A DNA stretch of 57,338 nucleotides from Ignavibacteriota bacterium (GTDB taxonomy: Bacteria > Bacteroidota > Ignavibacteria > Ignavibacteriales > Melioribacteraceae): the NCBI GenBank assembly GCA_013112585.1, contig JABFGH010000031.1, positions 1 through 57,338 on the forward strand, in the 5' to 3' direction. How positions within the stretch are numbered: the stretch's first letter is position 1; every line of letters starts with the position of its first letter. Shown here piece by piece: positions 7,755-16,729 of this stretch. A model generated the notes under the pieces. The model worked only from the letters and a program-made list of their open reading frames with translations. It was not told the origin of the DNA and did not search any database. The translations under genes were made by a program, and so were the position numbers.

Positions 7755-8003
7755 ATGGAGCCTAAACTTCATACAATTACAATCAGTGTTTCTAATCGTG
7801 AGGACGCTTACGATAAAGTAGGTATGCTTCTCCATCAATATGCTGATAAAATAAAATTGCGTGTTGGTTATCCCATTGAGCAAAAAGGTGTATCGATAAT
7901 TTTTATAATTATTGAAATAACTAATGATGAACTTGGAGCATTGAGCGGGAAACTTGGACAAATCAATTCTGTAAAAGTTAAATCCATGACTCTTAAATTT
8001 TAA
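7755..8003 (+). CDS. TM1266-family putative iron-only hydrogenase system regulator
   Basis: This 82-residue ACT/CopG-like protein follows the TM1266 pattern closely: an opening strand with ITISVSNREDAYDKV, then LRVGYPIEQKGVSIIF and GALSGKLGQINSVKVKSM. The family is usually encoded beside [FeFe]-hydrogenase maturation genes and is presumed regulatory. Start is ATG 7755, not the in-frame TTG at 7752. No hydrogenase or maturase is in this window. The next gene, a DMT permease, starts 30 bp downstream on the same strand, so they may be co-transcribed. Confidence 0.8.
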   Translation: MEPKLHTITISVSNREDAYDKVGMLLHQYADKIKLRVGYPIEQKGVSIIFIIIEITNDELGALSGKLGQINSVKVKSMTLKF

Positions 8004-8032
8004 CAATTCCTTAAAAGATTTTAATAGATAAT

Positions 8033-8911
8033 ATGATTTGGTTTCTTCTAGCTCTCAGCTCGGCATTACTTTCTGCATTCGCTGCAATTACACAGAAAAA
8101 AGTATTGTTTAATTTACCTGCACTCGAGTTTTCATTTGTACTCTCCATATTTAATATGCTGCTTTCACTACCCTTGCTTACAGATGTTGATTTTTCAACG
8201 ATCTCCACAATTGGTTTAATAGTATTATACGGTAAAACGATATTAGGCACACTTGCATTTTGGTGTGTAATGCTTGCAATAAAAAATATGCAGTTAAGCG
8301 GATCTTTACCATTATTAGCTTTAACTCCCGGTACGGTTGCACTATTTGCATTTTTACTGATTGGTGAAAAGTTAAATATATATGAAGTTGCCGGTATGTT
8401 ATTTATGCTGAGCGGCACTTACATAATAGATATAAGAAAAAATAAAAACATACTTGAACCATTTAAAATATTCTACAAATCGGAAAATCATAGATACATA
8501 TTATTTGCTCTAATACTTTTTACCGCCAGCAGCATTTTAGATAAAGTTATACTAATCGAATTTAAGATTTCACCCTATAACTTTATTGGTTTTCAACATT
8601 TATTTTTAGCATTCAATTTTTTGATTTTAATTTTAATCTTTAGAAAAAACCCTGTGGTAGTTTTCAAAAATGTTAATTTTAACCTATGGAAATGGATACT
8701 ACTAATATCTATAGTAACGTTGGGTTATAGATACACCCAAATTGAAGCAGTTAAAATAGCTCCGGTTGCCTTAGTGCTGACCATAAAAAGATTTTCGGTA
8801 TTATTTGCCGCCGTAATAGGGGGCAATATATTTAATGAGCATAATCTAATTAGAAAGAGTATCGCCGCAATAATCATTCTTTGGGGTGCCGCACTGATAA
8901 TTCTAAAATAA
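8033..8911 (+). CDS. EamA/DMT-family permease
   Basis: This 292-residue integral membrane protein has about ten hydrophobic segments in two repeats of five, with the DMT hallmark at the end of the first half (LPLLALTPGTVALFAFLLIGEKL) and its counterpart APVALVLTIKRFSVLFAAVIGG in the second. Members export small metabolites or drugs; the substrate cannot be read from sequence. No clear ribosome site precedes ATG 8033. It follows the TM1266-type gene by 30 bp. A second, more distant family member lies at 23366. Confidence 0.85.
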   Translation: MIWFLLALSSALLSAFAAITQKKVLFNLPALEFSFVLSIFNMLLSLPLLTDVDFSTISTIGLIVLYGKTILGTLAFWCVMLAIKNMQLSGSLPLLALTPGTVALFAFLLIGEKLNIYEVAGMLFMLSGTYIIDIRKNKNILEPFKIFYKSENHRYILFALILFTASSILDKVILIEFKISPYNFIGFQHLFLAFNFLILILIFRKNPVVVFKNVNFNLWKWILLISIVTLGYRYTQIEAVKIAPVALVLTIKRFSVLFAAVIGGNIFNEHNLIRKSIAAIIILWGAALIILK

Positions 8912-9147
8912 AAGGAATATTTTAAGAGTATTTTACCTTATTTTATTGCTCCTTATATTCCCTTTAGCTAAGTTTGATATATAAAGTTATAAACTTTTGC
9001 AGAGCTTTTGTTTATTGCCTTGTTTGTTCTAATATTTATATAAATAAGTTTTTTAATAAAGAAAAACAGTTTCGTAAAATAGAAGCATTCCAATAAGCTA
9101 AAAGCTCGTTTAGTTAAATTCAATAATAATTTTTTTTTGAGGTAATT

Positions 9148-10434
9148 ATGAGTTCAGGTGATTTCAATGCATTTGAAATGGCTCAAGCGCAGTTTGACAA
9201 AGTTGCCGAATTATTAAATTTAGATAATGGCACGCGCGAAGTTTTAAGAATTCCGTTAAGAGAATATCATTTCAGTATTCCGGTTCACATGGATGATGGG
9301 ACTACAGAAGTATTCCGAGGATTTAGAGTTCAGCATAACGATGCTAAAGGTCCTTGTAAGGGCGGCATCCGCTTTCACCCGCAGGAAACAGTTGACACAG
9401 TTCGTGCACTATCGATGTGGATGACATGGAAGTGTGCTGTGGTAAATATTCCTTTAGGCGGCGGTAAAGGCGGTGTAATTTGCGATCCTCATAACCTAAG
9501 CATGAACGAGCAGCAGCAAATCTGCCGCGGATATGTTCGTCAGATGGCTAAAAATGTTGGTCCGATTAACGATGTACCTGCACCCGATGTTATGACAAGT
9601 GCACAGCATATGCTTTGGATGCTTGATGAATATGAAGTAATCCACGGTTCAAAAAATCCCGGCTTTATAACCGGAAAGCCTGTCGGTATGGGCGGTTCAT
9701 TAGGAAGAAAAGAAGCTACCGGTTACGGTGTAATATATACTGTACGCGAAGCTTTAAAAGAATTAAAAATTGATCCTAAAGATACAACGGCAAGCTTTCA
9801 AGGCTTTGGTAATGTTGCTCAGCACGCTATTGAACTTTATACTCAATTGGGCGGCAAAGTTATTTGTGTTTCTTCATGGGATCAGGAAGATCAAACTTCT
9901 TATTCGTTTAAAAGAGAAACCGGCGTTGACTTACCGGAATTGCTTACAATTACCAATAAGTTCGGCGGTATCGACAAAGCTAAGGCAAAAGAACTTGGAT
10001 ACGAAATACTACCGGGCGATGAATGGCTGGTACAGGAAGTTGATATTTTAGTTCCCGCAGCTTTAGAAAATCAAATTCGCGGCGATAATGCAGAAAAAAT
10101 CAGCCCCAAAGTAAAACTAATTGCCGAAGGAGCAAATGGACCTACTGCTCCGGAAGCTGATGCAATTATTGAAAAGAAAGGTATTTTTTTAGTGCCCGAC
10201 TTTTTAGCTAACGCCGGCGGTGTTACCTGCAGTTATTTTGAGCAAGTACAAAGTAACATGAATTACTTCTGGGAAAAAGATGATGTTCTTAATAGACTTG
10301 ATCTTAAAATGACATCTGCATTTTTAGCTGTAAGTGAACTTGCTAAAAAGAAAAACCTTTACATGAGAGATGCTGCTTATGTAATTGCTATTCAAAGAGT
10401 TGCACAAGCCTGTAAGGATAGAGGCTGGGTGTAA
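9148..10434 (+). CDS. Glu/Leu/Phe/Val dehydrogenase family glutamate dehydrogenase
   Basis: This 428-residue enzyme interconverts glutamate with 2-oxoglutarate and ammonium. Substrate-binding and catalytic residues are visible: K71 in GPCKGGIRFHP, K107 in PLGGGKGGV, and D147 in DVPAPDVM. The nucleotide fold has GFGNVA at 219-224. Its length and DVPAPDV motif put it in the clostridial/archaeal-type hexameric group, often NAD-linked, unlike the GdhA-type enzyme at 43023. GAGG lies 6 bp before ATG 9148. A strong terminator follows, and 110 bp further on come two PPDK_N-domain genes in the same direction. The same order, glutamate dehydrogenase then PPDK_N protein, recurs at 44384-39666. Confidence 0.93.
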   Translation: MSSGDFNAFEMAQAQFDKVAELLNLDNGTREVLRIPLREYHFSIPVHMDDGTTEVFRGFRVQHNDAKGPCKGGIRFHPQETVDTVRALSMWMTWKCAVVNIPLGGGKGGVICDPHNLSMNEQQQICRGYVRQMAKNVGPINDVPAPDVMTSAQHMLWMLDEYEVIHGSKNPGFITGKPVGMGGSLGRKEATGYGVIYTVREALKELKIDPKDTTASFQGFGNVAQHAIELYTQLGGKVICVSSWDQEDQTSYSFKRETGVDLPELLTITNKFGGIDKAKAKELGYEILPGDEWLVQEVDILVPAALENQIRGDNAEKISPKVKLIAEGANGPTAPEADAIIEKKGIFLVPDFLANAGGVTCSYFEQVQSNMNYFWEKDDVLNRLDLKMTSAFLAVSELAKKKNLYMRDAAYVIAIQRVAQACKDRGWV

Positions 10435-10448
10435 CACTATTTTTTTTA

Positions 10449-10488
10449 AAGACGCAAAAACTCAATCGTTTTTGCGTCTTATTTTTTT
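10449..10488 (+). terminator. Terminator after glutamate dehydrogenase
   Basis: Perfect 12-bp stem AAGACGCAAAAA (10449-10460) with TTTTTGCGTCTT (10469-10480), 8-nt loop, then A and a run of seven T. Confidence 0.9.
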
Positions 10489-10541
10489 ATATATTACATT
10501 TCTTACAATTAGGTTCTCACTCCTAACAATTTACTTCTAAG

Positions 10542-12284
10542 ATGGATAAATCATATATGTCAAATAACACTTTTAATAAATTTGATAGTACATTAGTTGA
10601 ATCAAGTGAAGACTTTATCGTAATTGGTGAAGGTTCAATGGGTGGTAAAGCCGAAGGATTAGCTTTTTATAAAAACATAATTGATAAGCAAATTGATAAA
10701 ACAAAATATCCCGAAATTGATATTTCCATTCCAAAATTAATTGTATTAAAAACCGGGGTATTTGAAAAGTTTATGGAACTCAATAAACTTTATTTGCTTG
10801 CTAATTCCGATGAATCTGATGAAAAAATTGCGGCGGAATTTCAGAAGGCAGCATTGCCCGAAGATATTCTTGATAAACTAAAAGACCACATCGTAAAAAT
10901 GCACACTCCCCTTGCAATCCGTTCTTCGAGCATGCGCGAAGGAGCAAAATTTGCACCTTTTGCTGGAGTGTATGCAACTAAGATGATTCCCAACAATCAA
11001 AACTCTGCCGAAGACCGGTTGAATAGTTTAACTTCTGCAATAAAATTTGTTTATGCCTCAACTTTTTTTAAAGCAGCAAAGGATTATTTGACGGTTACAA
11101 AATCCCCCACAGAACATGAGAAGATGGCAGTAATTATTCAAGAGGTGATGGGAAGTAAATACCAAAATAGATTCTACCCGAAATTTTCCGGCGTTGCACG
11201 TTCTTATAATTACTACCCTGTAAATGAAACCAAGCCGGAAGAAGGAGTTGTAAATTTAGCTCTGGGATTAGGGAAACAGATTGTTGATGGAGGGCTAACG
11301 TGGGTTTACTCTCCAACACGTCCAAAAGCTGCACCGCCATTTTCAAATAACGATGATCTTAGAGATAATACACAGCGTAAATTTTGGTCTATTGGAATGG
11401 AGCATAAAAACAGCAATAATCCAACAGATGAAGATGAACATCTTATTGAATCGGAGATAGACATTGCTGAAACTGACGGCTCCTTAGAACTGATTGCTTC
11501 AACTTATTCAAATGAATCGAACAGGCTGGTATTGGGAATTAACGCAGAAGGACCTCGAGTGTTAAACTTTGGAATGCTGCTGCAGTTTAGTGAGTTTAAT
11601 TTTAATAATTTAATTTTGGACCTTCTTAAAGTTTCTGAACAGGCTTTTGAAAGTCCTGTAGAAATTGAATTTGCAGTTACTCCTGCTGAAGATAAAAAAA
11701 TAGAATTTGGTTTTCTTCAGGTACACCCAATGGTTGTTACATCCGAAGAGGTAAGTATAAACGAGGATGAACTAACTTCAGATTCAGCAATTGTATCATC
11801 AAACAAAGTTTTGGGCAACGGAACAAGAAATGATATTTACGACATTGTATTTTTAAAACCGGAAAATTTTCATAAAGCATATACCAGAAGAATTGCGTTA
11901 GAACTGGAGGGTCTTAATCATAGACTGATATTGGATGAAATTCCTTACGTTCTAATCGGATTCGGAAGATGGGGCAGCTCTGACCCATGGCTGGGTATAC
12001 CCGCAAAGTGGAATCAAATTTCGGGTGCGCGGGTAATTGTTGAATCAACCTTACCCGATATGAATGTTGAACTTAGTCAAGGCTCTCATTTTTTTCATAA
12101 TCTTACTAGTTTTAACGTAAGTTATTTTTCTGTTCATCACCAATTAAATAGTAAAATAAATTGGGAATGGTTAAACGATCAGAAACTGATTAAAGAAACA
12201 AATTTTATAAAGCATGTTAGAATTGATAAACCTTTAAACATAAAGGTCGACGGTAAAACTAGCCAAGGAGTAATTTTAAAATGA
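10542..12284 (+). CDS. Stand-alone PPDK_N (ATP-grasp) protein with GRWGS/HFF C-terminal region
   Basis: This 580-residue protein keeps the nucleotide-binding ATP-grasp part of pyruvate phosphate dikinase and PEP synthase but no phosphohistidine swivel domain and no PEP/pyruvate barrel. Visible dikinase landmarks: glycine loop GSMGGKAEGL (31-40), PLAIRSSSMREG (123-134), AVIIQEVMG (about 195) and the metal/nucleotide strand VEIEFAV. The closing LQxR motif reads LQVHP, with His for Arg. The last 140 residues instead carry GFGRWGSSDPWLGIP (about 472) and SQGSHFFHNLTS (about 512), shared with the proteins at 12281 and 39666. Its stop overlaps the next start by 4 bp (ATGA), so the pair is translationally coupled. 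Reaction unknown; a phosphotransfer or ATP-dependent ligation is plausible. ATG 10557 is a possible later start. Confidence 0.82.
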   Translation: MDKSYMSNNTFNKFDSTLVESSEDFIVIGEGSMGGKAEGLAFYKNIIDKQIDKTKYPEIDISIPKLIVLKTGVFEKFMELNKLYLLANSDESDEKIAAEFQKAALPEDILDKLKDHIVKMHTPLAIRSSSMREGAKFAPFAGVYATKMIPNNQNSAEDRLNSLTSAIKFVYASTFFKAAKDYLTVTKSPTEHEKMAVIIQEVMGSKYQNRFYPKFSGVARSYNYYPVNETKPEEGVVNLALGLGKQIVDGGLTWVYSPTRPKAAPPFSNNDDLRDNTQRKFWSIGMEHKNSNNPTDEDEHLIESEIDIAETDGSLELIASTYSNESNRLVLGINAEGPRVLNFGMLLQFSEFNFNNLILDLLKVSEQAFESPVEIEFAVTPAEDKKIEFGFLQVHPMVVTSEEVSINEDELTSDSAIVSSNKVLGNGTRNDIYDIVFLKPENFHKAYTRRIALELEGLNHRLILDEIPYVLIGFGRWGSSDPWLGIPAKWNQISGARVIVESTLPDMNVELSQGSHFFHNLTSFNVSYFSVHHQLNSKINWEWLNDQKLIKETNFIKHVRIDKPLNIKVDGKTSQGVILK

Positions 12285-15200
12285 CCACAGATAATAGATC
12301 AATAAACCTTTTAGTTTATGAACTTCAGGAACGTGCTAAAGAACTTACTTGTATATATAAAATTGAAGAACTATTAACCAATCAGGACAAACCGATTGAA
12401 GATGTTTTTAGTAAAGTTATTGAAGCAATTCCTCCCGGCTGGCAGTTCCCAGAAATTACCGAAGCTAAATTAACCTACAATGAAAAAACATACCGCACGA
12501 AAAAATTTATGAACACCCCTTGGTTATTAGAGGAAAACATAAAAGTGCAGGATAAGATTGTCGGCAAGGTTTCAGTTTGCTATGTAACTGAAAAACCCTA
12601 TATAGATTTTGGACCCTTTCTAAAAGAAGAGCAAAAATTACTGCGTACAATTGCTGATAGATTAGCGCATTATATTCTTCATAGAAATCTGCAGACAATA
12701 TTTAAAAAGATACACAACGGAGAAGATAAAGGTGCTGATTTTATTGGTGATTGGCGAATTGTTTTAGATATGGTTAGAAAAACAGACCCGAATTTATTTA
12801 TGAGTCTGCTGCGTAAACTCCATAATGTGCTCTGCTGGAAAGGTATTGAAGAAGCTGAAGATTTAATGAAAAGTTCAAGCATACTTGAAATGAATTTGGA
12901 AAGCGGAAATGAACCGGATGAAAATAAGCCGCTTAAAAAAGCAAAAATAATTAACTATGATGATTACATAAATACCATAATTAGATTAACAAATAAATTT
13001 TTAAGCTACGATGAAGTTTTAGCAAAAATTCAAAAGTGGATGCAGGAAGATAAATCCAGCGAGTTGGTAAAAGTTGTAGAAACACAAGGAACTTCTCTAA
13101 GTGAAATTGCCGAAGCTATTAGAAAATACTTTCATATTGCGCCGGAAAAATTTGAGTTAACACTGCAGACTGCAAAAGGCTTAAGAGTTTCACTCCTCCG
13201 AAGATTTTTCTCCGATGACCTTACCTTTATTAGTGTTGCAAAGGAATATGTTAAATTAACAGACTTCTATAATCTAATCGATAGAATGATTTTCCCCCCT
13301 TCAAGTCATGGTAAATTAGGGGGCAAAAGTTCGGGAATGTTTTTAGCATCGAACATTTTAAGGAAAGATGAACAAAATGCCGAATTGTTCAAAGATATTA
13401 AAATTCCAAAAACATGGTATATGACCTCGGACGGTATTTTAGCCTTCATGCATTATAATAATCTGGAAGAAGCACTTGAGCAAAAATATAAATCACTTGC
13501 AGAAGTAAAATTAGAATATCCCCACATTGTTCAATCATTTAAAAATTCCCAGCTACCGCCGGAGTTATCAAAAGGGCTTTCAGTTGCGCTTGATGATTTA
13601 GGAGACGGTCCTTTGATTGTACGAAGCTCAAGTTTACTGGAAGACCAGATGGGTGCTGCATTTTCCGGCAAATACAAAAGTTTGTTCCTTGCAAATCAAG
13701 GTTCAAAGCAGGAACGGCTAAATGCATTATCGGATGCAGTAACTGAAGTTTTTGCATCAACTTTTGGACCCGACCCAATTGAATACAGAGCCGAACGCGG
13801 ACTGCTTGATTACCATGAAGAGATGGGAATAATGATTCAGGAAGTTGTAGGAAGACAAATCGGTAAATATTTTCTGCCGGCTTATGCAGGCGTTGCATTT
13901 AGTAATAATGAATTCCGCTGGTCGCCGAGAATAAAACGAGACGATGGTTTGGTGAGAATGGTAGCCGGGCTTGGAACAAGAGCCGTTGACAGAGTTAGTG
14001 ATGATTACCCGATACTTATTGCACCCGGGCAGGCAAATCTCAGGGTTAATGTTACCATTGATGAAACTGTTCGATACTCGCAGAAAAAAATTGATGTAAT
14101 TGACTTGGAAACGAATGAATTTAAAACGATTGATTTTGAAAAAATTATTAAAAAGTACGGTCACCTTTATAAAGGATTAAATAACATTGTATCGACAGTT
14201 GAAGGAAGTATGCTGAGACCGGTAGGATTTGATACAGAATTTGAAGATGAAGACTTTTATATAACATTTGAAGGATTACTTAATAATACAAATTTTGTTA
14301 AGAAACTCCGTACGATGCTTATTACGCTCGAAGATAAAATGAAATGCCCCGTTGATATTGAATTTGCCAGTGATGGCGAATCATTATACCTGCTTCAGTG
14401 CCGCCCGCAATCTCACAGTGAACATCACGAACCGGATATAATTCCGAAAAACCTGCCTAAAGACCAAGTGCTTTTTAGTGCAAATAAATATATATCAAAC
14501 GGACAAGTGCCTAAGCTTTCGCACATTGTGTATGTTGATCCAGATAAATATGCATCATTGCCCGATAAGAAAACAATGCAGGATGTTGGAACAGCAATAG
14601 GCAAACTGAATAAACTTCTACCGAGAAGAAAATTTGTTTTAATGGGACCGGGAAGATGGGGCAGCCGCGGAGATATTAAACTTGGTGTAAGTATTACATA
14701 CTCCGATATTAATAATACTGCTATGCTGATAGAAATTGCAAGAAAGAAAGGAAAATATGTACCTGATCTTTCATTCGGGACTCACTTTTTTCAGGATTTG
14801 GTTGAGTCTTCTATCAGATACTTACCGCTTTACCCCGATGATGAAGGAGTTGTTTTTAATGAAAGATTCTTCCAGATATCCGATAATATATTTCAATACT
14901 TACTTCCGGAATATGCAAACCTGGCAGATACAATTAAAGTTATTGATGTTCCTCAGTCAACCGCAGGCTTGTTTGTTAAAATATTAACTAATGCAGAATT
15001 AGATGAAGCAATTGCAATATTAACAAGCAATGAAAAATTTGATGCAGATGAAAGTCAAAGAATCGGCTACGGGAGCAGCTCTTCCAGTCACCAATGGAAG
15101 TGGCGTATGGATATGGCAAAGAAAATTGCATTTGAAATTGATGCGAAAAAATACGGCATAAAAGGAATGTATATTTTCGGAAGTACTAAGGAACGCACTG

Positions 15201-15457
15201 CCGGACAAGGAAGCGATATTGACTTATTAATACATGATGATGGTGTTTTGGAACAAAGGCAGCAAGCAGAATTATGGCTGGATGGCTGGAGTAAATGTTT
15301 AGCTGAAATGCTATATCTAAATACCGGTTATTCATCCGATGGATTATTGGACTTACATTTTATTACTGATGAGGATATTAAAAATAAAACAAGCTGGGCA
15401 ATTAAAATTAATTCAATGGATAACCAGGCAGAAAAGCTAGATCTAAAAATTAATTAA
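12281..15457 (+). CDS. GAF-like / PPDK_N / nucleotidyltransferase fusion protein
   Basis: This 1058-residue protein has four visible parts. Residues 1-140 look like a coiled lead-in plus GAF-type sensor (IPPGWQFPEI pattern known from GAF kinases). Residues about 340-720 are a PPDK_N ATP-grasp unit with GKLGGKSSG, PLIVRSSSLLED, GIMIQEVVG, VDIEFA and LQCRP, all closer to canonical dikinases than its neighbour. Next comes the shared region with GPGRWGSRGD (about 790) and SFGTHFFQDL (about 830). The C-terminus (about 945-1058) is a Pol-beta-type nucleotidyltransferase: GS(x9)SDIDLLI (about 965-983) and a third acidic site in LDLHF. No phosphohistidine or barrel domain is present. It is coupled to the previous gene by a 4-bp overlap. 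The product may sense a ligand and modify a protein or nucleotide; this is inference. Confidence 0.8.
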   Translation: MTTDNRSINLLVYELQERAKELTCIYKIEELLTNQDKPIEDVFSKVIEAIPPGWQFPEITEAKLTYNEKTYRTKKFMNTPWLLEENIKVQDKIVGKVSVCYVTEKPYIDFGPFLKEEQKLLRTIADRLAHYILHRNLQTIFKKIHNGEDKGADFIGDWRIVLDMVRKTDPNLFMSLLRKLHNVLCWKGIEEAEDLMKSSSILEMNLESGNEPDENKPLKKAKIINYDDYINTIIRLTNKFLSYDEVLAKIQKWMQEDKSSELVKVVETQGTSLSEIAEAIRKYFHIAPEKFELTLQTAKGLRVSLLRRFFSDDLTFISVAKEYVKLTDFYNLIDRMIFPPSSHGKLGGKSSGMFLASNILRKDEQNAELFKDIKIPKTWYMTSDGILAFMHYNNLEEALEQKYKSLAEVKLEYPHIVQSFKNSQLPPELSKGLSVALDDLGDGPLIVRSSSLLEDQMGAAFSGKYKSLFLANQGSKQERLNALSDAVTEVFASTFGPDPIEYRAERGLLDYHEEMGIMIQEVVGRQIGKYFLPAYAGVAFSNNEFRWSPRIKRDDGLVRMVAGLGTRAVDRVSDDYPILIAPGQANLRVNVTIDETVRYSQKKIDVIDLETNEFKTIDFEKIIKKYGHLYKGLNNIVSTVEGSMLRPVGFDTEFEDEDFYITFEGLLNNTNFVKKLRTMLITLEDKMKCPVDIEFASDGESLYLLQCRPQSHSEHHEPDIIPKNLPKDQVLFSANKYISNGQVPKLSHIVYVDPDKYASLPDKKTMQDVGTAIGKLNKLLPRRKFVLMGPGRWGSRGDIKLGVSITYSDINNTAMLIEIARKKGKYVPDLSFGTHFFQDLVESSIRYLPLYPDDEGVVFNERFFQISDNIFQYLLPEYANLADTIKVIDVPQSTAGLFVKILTNAELDEAIAILTSNEKFDADESQRIGYGSSSSSHQWKWRMDMAKKIAFEIDAKKYGIKGMYIFGSTKERTAGQGSDIDLLIHDDGVLEQRQQAELWLDGWSKCLAEMLYLNTGYSSDGLLDLHFITDEDIKNKTSWAIKINSMDNQAEKLDLKIN

Positions 15458-15720
15458 ATATTGCTAAGTTCCATTAATCACAGTAAAAATAAATTTCTAC
15501 TTGAACTACTTTGTAATTCATTCCCGCAGTGTTAACTTTTTCCGGGGATTTTATCCGCGGTAATTAAACTTTAACTCCTTCGGGGTAATTTTGTACGGCT
15601 GCAAATTAGTCAAATATAAATAGCCATATATGAATCCTATGGAATAAAGGAAACAGCATATCAGCATCGGAGAGGGGTTGAAGAATAATTGCTGTTACAA
15701 TTAGAACTCAGTCTTAATTA

Positions 15721-16584
15721 TTAAATCACTATTCGTTCTGCATGTTCAATAGAATTGAGATTAAATTTTATTATTGACAATTTGCTGCCGAGAATTGCAG
15801 CATTAAAACAAATTGTTTTTCCAATTTTATCCTGCCAGCATCCCGTAAGTGCCGATGATTCATGAATATGCCCATGCAGTGTCAGCATCGGCTGTCTCTT
15901 TTCAATAAATCTTCTAATTGCAATACTTCCCACATTCACATCCACAGAAACATGATCGATAGTTTTTCCATCTAAGGCAGCACGGTCTAATTTTGTTTTA
16001 TGCGGGGGCGAATGAAAAAGAAATATTGATTTATCTAAAGTGTGTCCGTCATACAATTTTTTAAGGTCATCTTTAATTGTTGAAAACTTAATTTCTGATT
16101 TATCGACCGCAACTGTTCTCTTTCCTGCCTCCGGTGAAATACAGCCTGTATCAACATAGCGGCTAACATCATATTTTTCCCAATCTTTTAATTGGAATGG
16201 TGTGGGGGGAACAAAATTATAACCATAAATTTTAAATTCTTCAATTTGAACAGATTTCTGATTTATATAATTCCAAAGTCCTATTTCTTCTCCATCTAAA
16301 ATATGTTGTTCATTAATTCTTGCATCATCGTTACCCAATATTAAAATTACTCTCGGGTAATTTTCTGCCAATTCATTTTTTAATTTTGAAAATTGCTTAA
16401 CAAAATATTCTGTTAAAAAATTTTGCCGTTTATTAATGCTGCCGTTATAATAACCACTTCCGGCAGATAGCAGGTCACCGCCTAAAAATAAAACATCCGG
16501 TTTATGATTTTTGATATAAGTGAATAACTTTTCGTAACGGGAAACACTGCCGTGCAAATCTGAAATAAAAATAGAGTTCAACAT
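15721..16584 (-). CDS. Calcineurin-like metallophosphoesterase
   Basis: This 287-residue cytoplasmic protein has the five metallophosphatase blocks: SDLHGS (8-13), GGDLL (about 35), LGNDD (about 82, GNDD in place of GNHD), FHSPPHKTK (about 192) and LHGHIHES (about 237). These bind two metal ions and cleave phosphoesters. The substrate is not evident. It is divergent from the HisH-like gene (starts 145 bp apart) and its 3' end faces the nucleotidyltransferase fusion gene. The 263 bp between those two stops contain only an imperfect hairpin near 15541-15561 and no gene. Confidence 0.88.
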   Translation of the reverse strand: MLNSIFISDLHGSVSRYEKLFTYIKNHKPDVLFLGGDLLSAGSGYYNGSINKRQNFLTEYFVKQFSKLKNELAENYPRVILILGNDDARINEQHILDGEEIGLWNYINQKSVQIEEFKIYGYNFVPPTPFQLKDWEKYDVSRYVDTGCISPEAGKRTVAVDKSEIKFSTIKDDLKKLYDGHTLDKSIFLFHSPPHKTKLDRAALDGKTIDHVSVDVNVGSIAIRRFIEKRQPMLTLHGHIHESSALTGCWQDKIGKTICFNAAILGSKLSIIKFNLNSIEHAERIVI

Positions 16585-16663
16585 TAATACTCTGCTTTAT
16601 TCTTGTTATTGAATTTGAATTTACAAAATAATATTTACATCATTTTAGATTATTAATAATTAC

Positions 16664-16695
16664 TTTGTAAAAGTTGTATGTTAGAACTAAGTTTG
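16664..16695 (+). promoter_or_regulatory. Bacteroidetes-type promoter for the HisH-like gene
   Basis: TTTG at 16664-16667, 20 bp, then TAAGTTTG at 16688-16695, matching both elements of the phylum consensus. Transcription would start near 16702, giving a leader of about 28 nt. Confidence 0.5.
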
Positions 16696-16729
16696 AAGAT
16701 TAGAATTATAAAAAGTTTTAGATTTTGAT

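Noticed and set aside
7728-8006. 92-codon minus-strand frame
   Set aside because: Almost exactly antisense to the TM1266-type gene, which matches its family along its full length.
8011-8418. 135-codon minus-strand frame
   Set aside because: Antisense to the DMT permease; low-complexity and unlike known proteins.
13539-14164. Minus-strand frames of 119 and 135 codons
   Set aside because: Antisense to the ATP-grasp part of the 1058-residue protein, with no ribosome site or recognisable domain.
15541-15561. Hairpin CCGGGGAT/ATCCGCGG as a terminator
   Set aside because: One mismatch in the stem and no T-run on either strand.
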